This document shows, in pieces, positions 62,657 through 64,000 of a stretch of DNA of 64,000 nt (positions are counted from its first letter, which is position 1; every line of letters begins with the position of its first letter). Location of the stretch: assembly GCA_025936825.1 (NCBI GenBank), contig JAICSO010000005.1, positions 1 through 64,000 of the forward strand, in the 5' to 3' direction. The DNA comes from Terriglobales bacterium (GTDB lineage Bacteria; Acidobacteriota; Terriglobia; Terriglobales; Acidobacteriaceae). Under the pieces are notes generated by a model. It saw only the letters and a list, made by a program, of their open reading frames with translations, was not told the DNA's origin and did no database searches. The position numbers and the translations under genes were made by a program.

Positions 62657-63487
62657 ATGACAATTCGTGGAAAGTACGCTCTGATTACGGGCGGCTCGCG
62701 TGGCATTGGACGCGGTATCGCCCTGAAGTTAGCCGAAAGCGGTTTAAACGTCGCCATCAACTACTATCGCAACGAGGCCGCGGCCAAAGACACTTTGGCC
62801 AAAGTGCGCGCGCTCGGATCGAATGGCTTCATCGTGCAAGCGGATGTCTGCCATCCCGAGGAAATCTCCCGCATGTTCCGCCAAGTGAAAGACGAATTTG
62901 GTGCGCTCGATATTTTCGTCAGTAACGCGCGCACGGAAGCCCCGACTTTCTACCAGCCAACGATGGAAATCACTCTCGACAAGTGGGACACAGCAGTCGA
63001 CTCCCAGGCGAAAGCGTTTCTGGTGGGCGTGCGCGAGGCCAGCGGGATCATGCGCGAAGGAGGGCGCGTCATAGCCATCACCTATGCGCCGGGCGGACGT
63101 TTTGGCAGTTGGCAGCCATGGGTCGCCATGGGTGCGGCGAAGTCTGCGCTGGAAGTTCTATGCCGCTATTTTGCGGTCGCCCTTGCCTCGCGAGGAATTA
63201 CGGTCAACGCCCTGAGTCCCGGATGGATCGAAGACAGCGTACTGAACAGCCTCCCGGAACCGGTCCAGAAAACCATTCATGAGTGGCATGAAGGCGGCTG
63301 GACTCCCATGGGACGGCTTGGAACACCGGCAGACATCGGCAACGCGGTTACGCTGCTGTGTTCGGAAGAGGCAGGATGGATTACGGGTCAAACCATCGCG
63401 GTGGACGGAGGCGCCTCGTTGATGGATGGTGCGTTGCCGCTGGAGATTCAGCAATCGACGCCCCAAAGAGCGAAAACGGCTGCCTAA
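62657..63487 (+). CDS. Enoyl-ACP-reductase-like SDR lacking catalytic Tyr
   Basis: 276 residues, GGAGGT before the ATG. Rossmann motif ITGGSRGIGRGIALKLAESG and the C-terminal LSPGWIED region fit an SDR near FabL/FabI. In these enzymes the Tyr of Y-x6-K precedes the catalytic Lys; here the segment reads WQPWVAMGAAKSALE, with Trp in the Y-x6-K position and Met in the Y-x3-K position. It may be inactive, use another residue, or serve as a binding protein. Confidence 0.82.
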   Translation: MTIRGKYALITGGSRGIGRGIALKLAESGLNVAINYYRNEAAAKDTLAKVRALGSNGFIVQADVCHPEEISRMFRQVKDEFGALDIFVSNARTEAPTFYQPTMEITLDKWDTAVDSQAKAFLVGVREASGIMREGGRVIAITYAPGGRFGSWQPWVAMGAAKSALEVLCRYFAVALASRGITVNALSPGWIEDSVLNSLPEPVQKTIHEWHEGGWTPMGRLGTPADIGNAVTLLCSEEAGWITGQTIAVDGGASLMDGALPLEIQQSTPQRAKTAA

Positions 63488-63519
63488 GTTCCGGCCCCCT
63501 GTTTCGCTAATATCGCCGA

Positions 63520-64000
63520 TTACGCTGCTTGCGACAGCGGCTGCTTTGCATCACTGAGGCGACTTGCGGCCACCTTGTGTCCGGTCTTGATCCACTCCGG
63601 TGCGACGTTCCGCTCCTCGTCAGGACGGTTCATCACGAACGCAGCCACGACTCGCGAGTCTTTGAGCCACCAGGCGCTGAAACTCGAAGTGTGTGCGTCA
63701 CCTCGAATGGCGACGTCGGTTGAGCCTTCTGAATCTCCCCACAGTTCGTAGGAGAGATCGAACACGTCCGAGAAGAAGTAAGGAACGTGCACGAATGGCT
63801 GGCGATCGCCCGTTACAATGCGGGCCCAGTGCTGTCCTTGTGACACGGCGTTGTCCCAGTGCTCGACCCGGCGCCGCTTGCCGAAAATTCGGTCAGGATA
63901 ATTAGCTACATCGCCCGCGGCATAGATTCCTGCAATCTCAGTTTCCAGAAATTCATTCACAACGAATCCGTTCTCGACCCGCAAGCCGTGCTCAAACCTG
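63520..64000 (-). CDS. FAD/NAD(P) oxidoreductase, N-terminal part outside window
   Basis: The frame stays open to the window edge, so about 155-160 C-terminal residues are visible. ETEIAGIYAAGDVANYPDRI is the FAD-binding TxxxxxxAxGD motif of pyridine-nucleotide-disulfide-type reductases, and VEHWDNAVSQGQHWARIVTG with the following WWLKDSRVVAAFV resembles the C-terminal reductase domain of ferredoxin/rubredoxin reductases (BenC/AIF-like). Confidence 0.8.
   Translation of the reverse strand, partial: RFEHGLRVENGFVVNEFLETEIAGIYAAGDVANYPDRIFGKRRRVEHWDNAVSQGQHWARIVTGDRQPFVHVPYFFSDVFDLSYELWGDSEGSTDVAIRGDAHTSSFSAWWLKDSRVVAAFVMNRPDEERNVAPEWIKTGHKVAASRLSDAKQPLSQAA

Overview
The window looks like one stretch of an Acidobacteriota (Terriglobia-like) chromosome. 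This is inferred from gene content: a large TPR export protein, an acidobacterial-style type IV pilus operon with two pilin paralogues, futalosine-pathway menaquinone genes, FG-GAP and UdgX proteins, an ECF sigma factor, PilZ proteins, and palindromic intergenic repeats. No rRNA, tRNA or CRISPR array was seen. Both ends cut through genes: a TPR/beta-barrel protein on the left and an FAD reductase on the right.

Layout. 1-6.1 kb: polysaccharide-type export pair (TPR beta-barrel plus a flippase carrying an unusual ParB-like tail). 6.1-6.7 kb: repeat-rich intergenic DNA. 6.7-9.9 kb: secreted proteins (DUF5666-like, TPR, six-Cys). 9.96-15.7 kb (minus): two glycosyltransferases, a thymidylate-kinase-like P-loop protein, a low-complexity secreted protein, a STAS protein, a left-handed beta-helix nucleotidyltransferase-like protein and an ECF sigma factor. 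16.3-23 kb: ferritin-like DUF892 protein, NarL-type regulator, UdgX, a coupled SDR/SRPBCC/zinc-ADH group and an A-type Fe-S carrier. 23.3-34.6 kb (minus): a long collinear series, ABC exporter - TPR - methyltransferase - LolA - PilC - PilB - PilM - PilN - PilO - PilP-like - pseudopilin, with several start/stop overlaps. 34.8-41.2 kb: PMT-type mannosyltransferase, two PilA paralogues, FAD oxidoreductase, GT-C membrane protein. 41.3-42.6 kb: ketoacyl synthase. 42.6-47 kb: accessory insertion with a small ORF, an unknown gene, an IS1595-type transposase preceded by a promoter/hairpin/leader-peptide arrangement, and a one-polypeptide methyltransferase-nuclease. 47-50.8 kb: UbiD, M15 peptidase, PAS histidine kinase. 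50.8-55.2 kb: response regulator with zinc ribbon, small proteins, REC-PilZ-PilZ protein, orphan cytosolic sugar-binding protein. 55.2-57.7 kb: BlaI/M56 sensor pair with a visible operator. 57.9-60.7 kb: MqnC, a small protein, and an Mrr nuclease coupled to a zinc-finger protein. 61-64 kb: FG-GAP protein, an enoyl-reductase-like SDR without its catalytic Tyr, partial FAD reductase.

Themes. (1) Surface biogenesis: pilus machinery, likely pilin glycosylation, polysaccharide export. (2) Signalling: sigma, STAS, NarL, PAS kinase, PilZ, BlaI/M56. (3) Menaquinone: UbiD and MqnC fit the futalosine route but lie 10 kb apart. (4) DNA defence and repair: methyltransferase-nuclease, Mrr pair, UdgX. The strongest leads are the flippase/ParB-like fusion, the zinc-finger/Mrr coupled pair, the transposase leader, the palindromic elements sitting directly behind stop codons, and the Tyr-less SDR. 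All functional calls come from reading translated sequence and motifs; no database search was run.
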